NCBI GenBank assembly: GCA_964352225.1 | Contig: CAYGRM010000139.1 | Location: 1-15,122 of the forward strand | Direction of reading: 5' to 3' | Source: CAJQQY01 sp964352225 | Lineage (GTDB): Bacteria > Bacteroidota > Bacteroidia > Chitinophagales > Saprospiraceae | Length of the DNA: 15,122 bases | Part shown: one piece after another, positions 5,936 to 15,003 of the stretch | How positions within the stretch are numbered: the first letter of the stretch is position 1 | Layout of the letters: the number at the start of each line of letters is the position of its first letter | Notes under the pieces: generated by a model | The model's input: only the letters and a program-made list of their open reading frames with translations | Told to the model about the DNA's origin: nothing | Databases searched by the model: none | Program-made: the position numbers and the translations under genes

Positions 5936-7948
5936 ATGAATGTCTATAATAGTCTTTCCGATTTACCTGAATTTAAGAATGCCATCCTCACCATTGGATC
6001 ATTCGATGGTGTCCATGCTGGGCATCAAAAGATCTTGGAAAGGATCAACCAATTAGCTGAACAAAATGGTGGTGAAAGTATTGTTATAACTTTTCACCCT
6101 CATCCTCGTCAAGTCATCTATCCTAATGACAAATCTCTTCGTTTATTAAATTCGATTGATGAAAAAGTAGCACTTTTTGAAAAATATGGAGTAGATAATG
6201 TAGTGGTAGTCCCATTTACCGTTGAATTTTCTCAACAAAGTGCCGACGAATACATTCAGAAATTTTTATTAGAAAAATTTAATCCAAAATATATTGTCAT
6301 TGGCTACGATCATAAATTTGGATTGAATCGACAGGGTGATATCAATTATTTGAAATGGTATAGCAAAGAAAAAGATTTCGAAGTATTTGAAATCTCTCGA
6401 CATGATATTGACAATATTGGAATCAGCTCTACCAAAATTAGAAACTACCTACTCGAAGGAAAAATTAGACAGGCGAATAGTTTATTGAATCATAATTATT
6501 CGATGAGTGGAACCGTCGTGAAGGGGCAAGGAATTGGAAAAAACCTTGGCTTCCCTACTGCCAACATTGAAATAAAAAATTCTTTTAAGCTAATTCCAAT
6601 TGGAGGAATTTATGCAGTTCAGGTCATTTATCGAGATCAAAAGTATGGAGGTATGCTCTATATTGGAGATCGACCTACGTTGAAGGAGTATGATAATCAA
6701 ACTATTGAAGTCAATATTTTTGATTTTCAAAAAGATATTTATGGCGAAAAATTAACCATAGAATTTATTGAGCATATTCGTGGAGATGAAAAATTTGAAA
6801 ATTTAAATGGTCTCTCCACTCAATTAGGAAAAGATAAAATTGCCAGCTTAGCTATTTTAGAAAAAGAAAATGCTGCTAAAATTATAGATAAAACTCCTGA
6901 AAAAAAATCTACCCTGCCTAGTGTAGCTATCGTAATATTAAATTATAACGGAGTTGATTTTTTGAAAAAATTCTTACCCTCTGTTTTGAAAAGTGATTAT
7001 GAAAACTTTTCTGTTCATGTGGCTGATAATGGAAGTAATGACACTTCCATTGCTTTTTTAAAAACATCATTTCCTGAAGTTAAGATCATTGATTTAAAGG
7101 AAAATCATGGTTTTGCTAAAGGCTATAATCTAGCCTTAGAAAAAGTGGAATCTGATTATTTAGTTTTATTAAATTCTGATGTGGAAGTTTCACAAAATTG
7201 GATTCAACCAATTATTGAATTGATGGAAAGAGATAAAACTATTGGAGCTTGTCAACCTAAAATCAAAAGCTATCACAACAAGGAATATTTTGAATATGCA
7301 GGGGCATCTGGTGGCTGGATTGATCAATTAGGTTATCCATTTTGTCGAGGAAGAATTTTTGATAAATTAGAAAAAGATCACGGTCAGTATAATAACACCT
7401 CAGAAATATTTTGGGCAAGTGGCGCAGCATTTTTTGTTCGGGAAAAATTGTTTAAAGCCTTGGGCGGTTTCGATCCTGACTATTTTGCTCATGCGGAGGA
7501 AATTGATTTGTGCTGGAGAATAAAACGTGCAGGATTTAAAGTTATGGTAAAACCACGATCTGTAATTTATCATGTTGGAGGTGGAACTTTAGACTATCTA
7601 AATCCTCGAAAAACGTTTTTAAATTTTCGAAATACCCTTTTCACTATTTTAAAAAATGAACCTAAGCGGAAATTATTTTGGCTAATCCCAACTCGATTAA
7701 TTTTGGATGGAGTTGCTGGTGGATTATTTTTATTCCAAGGAAAATTTTCTCACATCAAATCCATTTTACAAGCACATGGCTCATTTTATAGTTCCTTTTT
7801 TAGCATGATAAAAAAGAGAAAAATGTACAATGAAAAAATTCAAAAAATTAGTATTTCTAATAAGCCAAACAAAGTAGGAATTTATCAAGGTAGCATGGTT
7901 TGGCAATATTATATTAAACAAGTAAAGTTTTTTAAAAATTTAAAATAA
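5936..7948 (+). CDS. ribF: RibF (FAD synthetase/riboflavin kinase) fused to a family 2 glycosyltransferase
   Basis: 670 residues from ATG 5936. Residues 1 to about 312 are a complete RibF, the cytoplasmic enzyme that phosphorylates riboflavin to FMN and adenylylates it to FAD. The N-terminal half has GSFDGVHAGH (21-30, nucleotidyltransferase HxGH) and ISSTKIR (163-169). The flavokinase half has GIGKNLGFPTANI (PTAN 207-210), IGDRPT and TIEVNIFDF, and ends with a typical helix (STQLGKDKIASLAIL). A linker of about 16 residues (KENAAKIIDKTPEKKST) leads without a stop into a GT2 domain of the WbbL-like type: ILNYNG (N336), DNGSNDTS, NHGFAKGYN, LNSDVE (D415), WASGAAFFVR, GGFD and AEEIDLCWR (520-528). 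A basic tail follows. RibF proteins are normally about 310 residues alone, so the fusion is odd. The GT2 part has no start codon of its own. It is convergent with the TonB receptor gene across a shared terminator. Sugar donor and acceptor are unknown. Confidence 0.92.
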   Translation: MNVYNSLSDLPEFKNAILTIGSFDGVHAGHQKILERINQLAEQNGGESIVITFHPHPRQVIYPNDKSLRLLNSIDEKVALFEKYGVDNVVVVPFTVEFSQQSADEYIQKFLLEKFNPKYIVIGYDHKFGLNRQGDINYLKWYSKEKDFEVFEISRHDIDNIGISSTKIRNYLLEGKIRQANSLLNHNYSMSGTVVKGQGIGKNLGFPTANIEIKNSFKLIPIGGIYAVQVIYRDQKYGGMLYIGDRPTLKEYDNQTIEVNIFDFQKDIYGEKLTIEFIEHIRGDEKFENLNGLSTQLGKDKIASLAILEKENAAKIIDKTPEKKSTLPSVAIVILNYNGVDFLKKFLPSVLKSDYENFSVHVADNGSNDTSIAFLKTSFPEVKIIDLKENHGFAKGYNLALEKVESDYLVLLNSDVEVSQNWIQPIIELMERDKTIGACQPKIKSYHNKEYFEYAGASGGWIDQLGYPFCRGRIFDKLEKDHGQYNNTSEIFWASGAAFFVREKLFKALGGFDPDYFAHAEEIDLCWRIKRAGFKVMVKPRSVIYHVGGGTLDYLNPRKTFLNFRNTLFTILKNEPKRKLFWLIPTRLILDGVAGGLFLFQGKFSHIKSILQAHGSFYSSFFSMIKKRKMYNEKIQKISISNKPNKVGIYQGSMVWQYYIKQVKFFKNLK

Positions 7949-7951
7949 TAT

Positions 7952-7993
7952 AGAACTTCCAGATTTCAAAAATCTGGAAGTTCTTTTCTTTTT
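7952..7993. terminator. Bidirectional terminator between ribF fusion and TonB receptor genes
   Basis: AGAACTTCCAGATTT (7952-7966) and AAATCTGGAAGTTCT (7970-7984) form a perfect 15-bp stem with a three-base loop. A T-rich run (TTTTCTTTTT, about 7984-7993) follows on the plus strand. On the minus strand the stem is followed by TATATTATTTTA, weaker but AT-rich. It is 3 bases after one stop and about 20 bases from the convergent gene's stop. Confidence 0.88.
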
Positions 7994-8004
7994 CCTACTC
8001 ACTT

Positions 8005-10377
8005 TTATCCTCCCAATCGATAATTAAACGACAACCTAAACGTCCGATACGTCCATTGAAATTCACTTTCCCTAAAGATATTTTCCGTCTCTGTCATTCC
8101 ACGGAAAACTGCAGAATTGAAAACATCAGCAATATTGAAAGTCAACTTCCCTTTATTATTCAACACTACTCTACTTATTCCAACATTCAAAAATGCTATA
8201 CTCTTAGTTATTCCTTGAGCTTTTGCCTCAGGTGCTCGATAATTAAATGAAAACTGAATTTCATTTTTCGCTTGAATTTGGAATCTTGAATTTACTCTTA
8301 ATCGCCATGAAAAATTATCATTTTGATACAACGCATCTAGGTTAGAAGCATCATTTGATACATAATAAAAAACAGAATTAGCATTTAAATTCCACCATGC
8401 AGTAGGTTGGTAAGTAGCTGTAAGGTCTATTCCTATATCTTCTATGGAATTTAAATTTTCAGATCGAAGTAAAGTGGTATCACCATTTACTCGCTCCAAA
8501 ATTCGATTGATCACATCAGTACGATATCGATAAAAAACGGCTGAAGACAACGACCCTTTTTCCCAATATTTCACATGCGACAATTCATAGGAATCCGTAA
8601 ATTCAGGTTTCAAATTCGGATTTCCGGCGAACTGATTCCTTGGATCATTGTAAGTAAAAAACGGACTTAGATCATTATAAGTTGGTCTTCGAACTCGACG
8701 GCTATAACTTAATTTCAAAGCATGGCCATTTTTTAAATCATATTTCAAACTTGCCGTTGGAAAGAAATTAAAATAATCTCGAGGATTCTCTTCATTCGTT
8801 TTTACCAAAACAGTCAACACATCTGTGTACTCCATTCTTAATCCAACTTGATAACCTAATTTTCCTTTTTTATTTTGGTAGGTGCTATAAATGCCATAAA
8901 TATTTTCATCATATTTAAAGTCATTACTGACATTTGATAAGACTTTCCACTCGTTGCCAATTTGCTCTTCAACCAAAAAATTATTTTTGATTTCTCGAAA
9001 AGAACCTTGATATCCTATTTCTAATTTTTCAGTTTTAGAAATTGGATAAGTATAATCTATCTTGGTAATCAATCTTCTCTCTCCTTCCTCATCACTTGAT
9101 CTTTGAACTAAATCTTCAATGCCATTTGGATTAAATTCTGTATCAAAATATCTTCCGATCAAGTCTGATTCATCAAATTTTTTAACATCTTGAAATCGAA
9201 AATCAGCAATTAATTCATGTCCTTTAGCTCCCAGTTTTTTAGTGTAAGTCAAGGAATATTCTAAATTAGTTTCATCCTTAATCGTATTATCATCACGAGT
9301 AGAGATTCCTATTGGATTAGAAACCTCATCGATAAAATCCCGATAAATCATATTAATTTCATCTTGATCTTGACCTTGTTGATAATTTACTGCAGTTGTA
9401 AGTATATTGTTATCATTAAAATAATAATCAACTCCCACACGAGCATTCCCCCACAAACCACCTAAAACATGCTCTCGATCAAAATCCATTATCGACAAAA
9501 CAGTATCTTGAATTTCTTGATAGAGGGTTCCGTAACCATGATTTTTTCGATAATCTAAACCAATGTTGGTGAAAAAATTAAATCTGTTTTTTCGATAATT
9601 TAAGTTGGCAGAAATTCCGTAAATATCACGATATCCAACCGTAGCGTTGATCGATCCATTCACTCCAGCTTTCTTTTCTTTTTTCAAAACTATATTAATA
9701 ATTCCAGCAGTTCCTTCGGCTTCATATTTAGCAGAAGGATTAGTAATGACTTCTACTTTTTCTATTAAACTTCCGGAAAGTTGTTTTAATCCAACGCCAT
9801 TTTTACCAGTCATTGCTGAAGGTTTTCCATCAATCAAAATCTGAATACCTGTATTTCCTCTAAGCGAAATTTCTCCTTCTTGCCCAATATCTATGCTTGG
9901 AACATTCGCTAAAATATCACTAGCCGTTCCACCGGTGCTAGAGATATCTTTTCCTACATTATATATCTTTTTATCTAACGTCATCTGGATTTCCCCTTTA
10001 CTGGTCATAACTTCCACTTCTTTCAGCGAGGTACTATTGATCCGCAATTCGGATATACCAACATCTAAAATTTTATTATCGGAGTTCAATGTGAAAGGTT
10101 CCAGCATTTGAGGATGGTAGGCAATGAATTCAATTTTCCCAAAATACTCCCCATACGGAATTGCAATGTTATATTGTCCTTGTGTATTAGAAATTTCACC
10201 AGAGACTATACTACTATCTTTTTGAGCATAAATAGTTATAGTAGCATATTCAAGTGGGCTTTTGGAGATAGAATCTAAGACTTCCCCTTTTACCATAGCT
10301 TCATTTTGTGAAAAAACTACTACTGGTAAAACTGAAAAAAGTCCTAAGATCATCGTGATGATTCTATAGTTTTTCAT
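8005..10377 (-). CDS. TonB-dependent outer-membrane receptor (CarboxypepD_reg-like, plug, OMP_b-brl_3 barrel)
   Basis: 790 residues from ATG 10377, which opens a normal signal peptide (MKNYRIITMILGLFSVLPVVVFS, cleavage near 23-24). The frame reaches back to 10458, but those 27 residues would bury the signal, so the inner ATG is chosen. Domains: carboxypeptidase-D-regulatory-like beta-sandwich (about 27-105; VKGEVLDS...LEYATI..., NTQGQYNI), plug (about 125-232; TASDILANVPSI, ISLRGN, ILIDGKPSAM, IEKVEVITNPSAKYEAEGTAGIINI) and a long barrel to the end (SYSRRVRRPTYNDLSPFFTY, GNPNLKPEFTDSYELSH, closing in TYRTFRLSFNYRLGG). The family imports nutrients through the outer membrane with TonB/ExbBD energy, but members of this subtype are mostly uncharacterised. 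No SusD-like partner is adjacent, so a glycan (SusCD) role is unlikely. Transcription ends at the shared terminator near 7952-7984. Confidence 0.93.
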   Translation of the reverse strand: MKNYRIITMILGLFSVLPVVVFSQNEAMVKGEVLDSISKSPLEYATITIYAQKDSSIVSGEISNTQGQYNIAIPYGEYFGKIEFIAYHPQMLEPFTLNSDNKILDVGISELRINSTSLKEVEVMTSKGEIQMTLDKKIYNVGKDISSTGGTASDILANVPSIDIGQEGEISLRGNTGIQILIDGKPSAMTGKNGVGLKQLSGSLIEKVEVITNPSAKYEAEGTAGIINIVLKKEKKAGVNGSINATVGYRDIYGISANLNYRKNRFNFFTNIGLDYRKNHGYGTLYQEIQDTVLSIMDFDREHVLGGLWGNARVGVDYYFNDNNILTTAVNYQQGQDQDEINMIYRDFIDEVSNPIGISTRDDNTIKDETNLEYSLTYTKKLGAKGHELIADFRFQDVKKFDESDLIGRYFDTEFNPNGIEDLVQRSSDEEGERRLITKIDYTYPISKTEKLEIGYQGSFREIKNNFLVEEQIGNEWKVLSNVSNDFKYDENIYGIYSTYQNKKGKLGYQVGLRMEYTDVLTVLVKTNEENPRDYFNFFPTASLKYDLKNGHALKLSYSRRVRRPTYNDLSPFFTYNDPRNQFAGNPNLKPEFTDSYELSHVKYWEKGSLSSAVFYRYRTDVINRILERVNGDTTLLRSENLNSIEDIGIDLTATYQPTAWWNLNANSVFYYVSNDASNLDALYQNDNFSWRLRVNSRFQIQAKNEIQFSFNYRAPEAKAQGITKSIAFLNVGISRVVLNNKGKLTFNIADVFNSAVFRGMTETENIFRESEFQWTYRTFRLSFNYRLGG

Positions 10378-10560
10378 TGTGTTTGCTGCTTTTGTAGTGT
10401 TTGTGAAACAGAAGATTTTGACAATGCCATTAAAAGAATAAATCTTTTTAGGCATCATTTAAATGTATTACTAAAGGGCGAGTTTAGTATTAAAATCTAG
10501 GGGGTGGTAGTAATAAAAAGTGTTTTGTAAAAATATAAGGGCGGAAACAAAGGCGGTATT

Positions 10561-10568
10561 CAAATGTA
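10561..10568 (-). promoter_or_regulatory. Candidate -7 box for the TonB receptor gene
   Basis: Minus-strand TACATTTG is a perfect TAnnTTTG. Only TTC is found 19 bases upstream for the -33 element. It lies between the terminator of the upstream adhesin gene and the receptor, the expected place. Predicted start near 10555 gives a leader of about 180 bases to ATG 10377, or about 97 to ATG 10458. Confidence 0.45.
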
Positions 10569-10598
10569 CAAAATTTATTCATAAAATGAATCAGAACT

Positions 10599-10641
10599 AA
10601 AAAAAAGCATTGTTAAAAAATTATTTTTCTAACAATGCTTT
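10599..10641 (-). terminator. Intrinsic terminator of the large adhesin gene
   Basis: Read on the minus strand, AAAGCATTGTTA (from 10641-10630) pairs with TAACAATGCTTT (10615-10604), a perfect 12-bp stem that continues inward with A-T pairs after one mismatch. The eight A residues at 10599-10606 give a U-run. It begins 28 bases after the stop at 10669. Confidence 0.88.
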
Positions 10642-10668
10642 CACATATTTTTATTTCTTATAGAAAAA

Positions 10669-13600
10669 TTACTCCATTATGGTTATATCGCCCTTGAAAA
10701 TTTCAGTTTCTCCATCAATAAATTCAATTTCAGCAACATAAATATAGACCCCACTTTGCATTCTTTTATTGTTAAAATAACCGTCCCAACCTTCCGTTTC
10801 AATATTTGGCAAAAGATTCTGTCTTTCGAAAACGAGATCTCCCCAGCGATTGAATATTTTAAAACTTGGAATGGATCGAACACTTGGACCATCTGCAAAA
10901 ATGGTCAAATAATCATTCATACCATTTCCATCAGGTGAAAATGCATTTGGAATAAATATTTTTCGTTCTTTGGAAACATAAACCCAAACTACATCCGAGT
11001 CGGAACAACCAGTTATAGTATCTAAAACATTAACTTGATATCCCGTACTATTCAATGGAGTTAATTCAAGAATTGGGCAATTTTGGCAGCTATCTACATT
11101 CCATTCAATTAAGGCATTATCTGAATCAACCAAAACTTCTAACTCTACAGATTCTCCCAAGGCAATTTCGTAATCGTCTCCTAAATTAACCTGTAGCTGA
11201 TTCGGTAAATTGACAATTCCAACTTGATTCCCTTCACAACCGCTTGCATCTTGAACATAGACCTGATAAGATCCAGAAGAAAGTTGGTTAAAACTAGGAA
11301 TGCTATTAAATCCATTTTGTCCTATCCCATAAACATAAGGTGCGGTTCCTCCCGAAACATTTTCTATGATAATATTTCCGCTGTTTAAACCATTCCAACA
11401 ATTGACATCTGTGATGTTCAAATCAAAACTAATTGGACTTGGATCTGCCAAATCATACGTTGCTACGGTAGTACACCCTACTGCATCAGTTACGGTTACT
11501 TCATAGACTCCTGAAGGTAAATTACTATTGAAATTTCCAACATTTGCATCATTCCATACATAAAAGAAACTTGTTCCTGTTCCACCAGTCGGTATGGCTG
11601 ATAATCTTCCATCTGCTTCTCCCTCACAGCTGATGGATTCCAATTCTTCAATGATGGCAGAAAATGGAGCTGGATCTGGAATATTTAAATTGTAAGTAGC
11701 TGTACAATTATTGGCATCTGTTACCGTAACGTCATAATCTCCTGGACAAAGATCACTTGGATCAGAAACTGGAGCTACTCCACCTGACCAAGAATATAAA
11801 AATGGAGTAGTCCCTCCTACCGTATTTAAAACTACACTTCCATTACAATCACCAAAACAACTTACATTTTGGCTCGAAATAGTTTCTACTTGCAAAGGTA
11901 AGGGTTCAATTATCTCAACTGATATTATTTGAGAAACGTAAGTATCTGTAACGGTAATCGTATAATTTCCTTTACCTAAATTAGTAATGGTCGTTGACCC
12001 AAAATTTCCTACAATGGTTCCATTGCCTGCTGCACCACTTTCAGTATTTACCCAATCGTAATTATAATCACCTAAGCCATTGGCAACTGCTAAGGTCAAT
12101 GCTCCATCAATATCTCCAAAACAATCCAAAGTATCATTCAAGGCAATGGCAATATTAGGTTCATATAAGATAGTATTACAAATCTCGCTAGCGCAATTAT
12201 TTCCATCCGTTACCGTAACACAATATTCAGTTCCTCCTACAAGATTTGATGCAGAAGTAGTTGTTTGTCCATCAGACCAGAGGTAAGTATAATTACCATC
12301 TCCGCCATTAGTCGAAGCGGTTGCTGAACCATTAGGCTGATTATAACCTGTTGGTAAAAAATCTATAACGAGGTCAATCGTAATTTCGTCCAACACATTC
12401 AAATTCGTCGTAATTATACTATCACAACCATTTCCATTAATTAAGGTATCTAAATAAGTTCCAGTTGTAGAATAAGTGGAATTTGCCACAGAAATATTTT
12501 CTCCAAAACAAATAGTCGAATTAATTGCGAACGAAGCATCTGGTAAAATGGTCAGCATCCCAGTAACTACACTATCACATCCATTGATCGTTGACAATGT
12601 TTCAGAGATCATCCCCGTCGCATCATAAGTTGTATTTCCAACGATAATATTTTCTCCAAAACACAAGGTGTAATCTTGAGAAAATGTAATTTCCATTGGT
12701 TCGGTAATGATAGTAAATGCCATAGTAGTACTTCCACTATCGTCCGCAATCTCAATTTGATAATTCCCAGCAGGTAGACTATTAATCACAATCAAATCTC
12801 CATCTGCATTGATGCTACCTGAACCCGTAGCCATTGCATTATTGGTATTAACATAAGAGTAAGTGTAAGGTGCATTTCCATTTGAAACGGAAAAGGAGAT
12901 TGTTCCATCCGTATCTCCAAAACAATCCAACGCATCGCCTGAAGCAACAGCAGATAATATAGAAAAATCCAAATCCACACAATCCTCAGCTGTACATCCG
13001 ATGGCATCTGTAATCGTTACACAATAATTTCCAGCAGGGATATTTTGATTTAATTGAGAAGTTGCACCATTATTCCATAAGTACGTAAATGGAGCTGTTC
13101 CTCCTATTTCATTAGCAATCACACTTCCATCCGCAGCAGTTGAAGAACTTGCTAAAGTGGCTGCCTGAGCGTCAGCCTCTAGAGCATCAGCTACTATCAA
13201 ATTGGTATAAACAGTACTATCACATCCATTTCCTAAATTAAAAACATAGGTATAATTGCCTGTCGAAGAATAAGTCGAGTTGCCTACTGAAACACTTTCT
13301 CCAAAACAAACCGTCGTATCATTAGTAATTGAAGGTGGGTAATTTTCCAAATCAGTCACCACCACATCAAAAACTCCTTTGGTATTCGATCCTGATCCGT
13401 CGATCAAAATCCAATAACTATCTCCTGGATCAAGGCAATTTAATTCAATCGATTCATCATTATCAGCGATGGTAAAGCTACTAGCTACCTCAAAAAAGAA
13501 ACCCGTACAAGTATTATTAAAGGATCGATAAACACCTATCTGTGCACCAATTCCATTATTCCAAGGCGCTCCATCGACACTTAATGCTTCTACCAACACA

Positions 13601-14727
13601 CTCCCTGATGGAGGTGCTTGAAAGGTAAACCAAACTGAATTTTGACTGATAAAAGCGGATGGATTAGGATCTCCTATATTATCCGCACATTCGTTATGGA
13701 CATTATAAACTCCCGTATTCCCACCTACTGGAACCATCCCCAAATCATAAGCATCACATCTAACATCAGGTGCGGCAATAGCACCATTATCGGTAATTTC
13801 AATGCCAAAGTGGCCTTCTAATTCACCACCAAAATCAATTCCATCAACTAAAATAAAATAGTTCGTATTTGGTTCTGGGCATTCTAATATCAAAGATTCA
13901 TTAAAGTTAGCAGCATCAACGGAGGAAGCAACCATGGTCATATTTCCAGTACAAGTTCCATCAGCAGAAGTATAAACAGCTAACTCAATATTAATATCAT
14001 TCCCTAGGTTCTGAGGATCATTTAAGGCATCTATCAAAATTTCATATCCTGGGGTATTTGACGTGGTAAACTCCACCCAAACTCCTTGATTATTTGGCCA
14101 CTCTCCATTACTAGCTGGAGATGGTTCATTCAAATTATTAGCACATAAATTATTATACCCTCCTGCACTCGCATCACCTAATGATCCACCTGAAGGTAAA
14201 ATCCCTAAATTCGTAGCATTACATAATTCATCGTTTAAGCTTTCGAAAGGAACTCCAATTGCTCCAATCGAAAAATCGATAGTTGCTTCTGAACCTCCTC
14301 CAACTGGTAAACTAAAAGTATAATTAGAAATATTCCCTGGCATAGGTACAGTAAAATTTTGGCAGTCTTCCTCTGGACAACTTTCGCCAAATGGATCTTC
14401 TTCAAACGCTCCTAAACACACCAGAAGCGTAGATGGAATATCATCCTGACAATCAAATGGAAATGCCCAGGCAACATTCGGATAGGTAGCTGTACCGGGG
14501 TCTGAATTATTATTGGAATAATTTACCCAAGGGCCTGTTCCTACTCGCACTCTCCACAAAGGATCAGGTGCACTAAATACATCAGTACAGGTGGTGGTAG
14601 AATTTCCTGAATTAATGGTCACACCTACTTGAACTTGAGCAAAATTATTAATGGAAAAAAAACAAAGAATAACCAATACAAAAGTAAGTTGTATGGCAAA
14701 TGGAAAGGTACGATTCTGAATTTTCAT
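10669..14727 (-). CDS. Large mosaic T9SS adhesin with SprB-type repeats
   Basis: 1352 residues from ATG 14727 (a GTG sits one codon earlier). Signal peptide about 1-31 (ends NNFA-Q). A Cys-rich N-terminal domain (about 32-160; STTTCTDVF, DPLWRV) is followed by two tandem copies of a roughly 150-residue domain (about 167-319 and 322-465; 'C.A..LG..P.GG', 'VW.F', 'CTG', 'Y.ILIDG.....G.F...VTD'), resembling the pre-peptidase C-terminal fold. Then come three 'CFGE...NSTY..TG...NGCDS' modules (Cys at about 474, 689, 740) interleaved with about seven SprB-type repeats (near 525, 602, 790, 869, 957, 1034, 1110; 'CFGD.DG....GG..PY.Y.W......L..G.Y.VTVTDa..C'). A PKD-like segment (about 1185-1250) leads to the type B sorting domain (1263-1352; FSPDGNGMNDYL, IFNRWGD, GWDGY, SGVYIYVAEI). 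SprB is the mobile gliding adhesin of Flavobacterium; this protein is far shorter and its own role, adhesion or matrix binding, is inferred. Confidence 0.92.
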   Translation of the reverse strand: MKIQNRTFPFAIQLTFVLVILCFFSINNFAQVQVGVTINSGNSTTTCTDVFSAPDPLWRVRVGTGPWVNYSNNNSDPGTATYPNVAWAFPFDCQDDIPSTLLVCLGAFEEDPFGESCPEEDCQNFTVPMPGNISNYTFSLPVGGGSEATIDFSIGAIGVPFESLNDELCNATNLGILPSGGSLGDASAGGYNNLCANNLNEPSPASNGEWPNNQGVWVEFTTSNTPGYEILIDALNDPQNLGNDINIELAVYTSADGTCTGNMTMVASSVDAANFNESLILECPEPNTNYFILVDGIDFGGELEGHFGIEITDNGAIAAPDVRCDAYDLGMVPVGGNTGVYNVHNECADNIGDPNPSAFISQNSVWFTFQAPPSGSVLVEALSVDGAPWNNGIGAQIGVYRSFNNTCTGFFFEVASSFTIADNDESIELNCLDPGDSYWILIDGSGSNTKGVFDVVVTDLENYPPSITNDTTVCFGESVSVGNSTYSSTGNYTYVFNLGNGCDSTVYTNLIVADALEADAQAATLASSSTAADGSVIANEIGGTAPFTYLWNNGATSQLNQNIPAGNYCVTITDAIGCTAEDCVDLDFSILSAVASGDALDCFGDTDGTISFSVSNGNAPYTYSYVNTNNAMATGSGSINADGDLIVINSLPAGNYQIEIADDSGSTTMAFTIITEPMEITFSQDYTLCFGENIIVGNTTYDATGMISETLSTINGCDSVVTGMLTILPDASFAINSTICFGENISVANSTYSTTGTYLDTLINGNGCDSIITTNLNVLDEITIDLVIDFLPTGYNQPNGSATASTNGGDGNYTYLWSDGQTTTSASNLVGGTEYCVTVTDGNNCASEICNTILYEPNIAIALNDTLDCFGDIDGALTLAVANGLGDYNYDWVNTESGAAGNGTIVGNFGSTTITNLGKGNYTITVTDTYVSQIISVEIIEPLPLQVETISSQNVSCFGDCNGSVVLNTVGGTTPFLYSWSGGVAPVSDPSDLCPGDYDVTVTDANNCTATYNLNIPDPAPFSAIIEELESISCEGEADGRLSAIPTGGTGTSFFYVWNDANVGNFNSNLPSGVYEVTVTDAVGCTTVATYDLADPSPISFDLNITDVNCWNGLNSGNIIIENVSGGTAPYVYGIGQNGFNSIPSFNQLSSGSYQVYVQDASGCEGNQVGIVNLPNQLQVNLGDDYEIALGESVELEVLVDSDNALIEWNVDSCQNCPILELTPLNSTGYQVNVLDTITGCSDSDVVWVYVSKERKIFIPNAFSPDGNGMNDYLTIFADGPSVRSIPSFKIFNRWGDLVFERQNLLPNIETEGWDGYFNNKRMQSGVYIYVAEIEFIDGETEIFKGDITIME

Positions 14728-14820
14728 CACGGGGTAAATGTCTTTCGGTTGTTTAATTATTTAAAGTTATGATATTAATTGGACTAAATAAAATATAACT
14801 CAGGTGTTTTAACTGGGTTA

Positions 14821-14847
14821 ATAAACCATTGAAAATCAATGTTTTAT
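14821..14847. repeat. Tight hairpin in the adhesin upstream region
   Basis: CATTGA (14827-14832) and TCAATG (14836-14841) pair around a three-base loop. Five further A-T pairs extend the stem outward after one mismatch, to 14821 and 14847. It lies about 95 bases before the adhesin start. No U-run follows on the minus strand; a role in mRNA structure or as an operator is possible. Confidence 0.4.
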
Positions 14848-15003
14848 AAAATATATTTTTGCTAAAACAACTGTGAAGTTTGATTTTAGTTTAATCAAAA
14901 AAAATTAAGAAAGTTAGATAGTTGAAGTTAGGTTGAGAAGTGTGGACTATCTATTTGATGCGTCCACTTTATTAATTCTTTTTTTGGAAAAAATATTGTG
15001 AGT

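Noticed and set aside
6890..6930. Frameshift error creating the RibF-GT2 fusion
   Set aside because: Changing the A-run by one base in either direction leaves the GT2 part without an ATG, GTG or TTG start after the nearest in-frame stop, so the fused frame is the better model; raw reads would settle it.
10378..10458. N-terminal extension of the TonB receptor from ATG 10458
   Set aside because: It would place 27 polar residues before a good signal peptide; ATG 10377 fits export better, though the upstream start is not excluded.
10459..10668. Possible small gene between the receptor and the adhesin
   Set aside because: No frame with a plausible start or composition; the stretch is explained by a terminator plus a promoter and leader.
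12080..13007. Open frames on both strands inside the adhesin gene
   Set aside because: Out-of-frame shadows of a repetitive, Thr/Gly/Asn-rich coding region.
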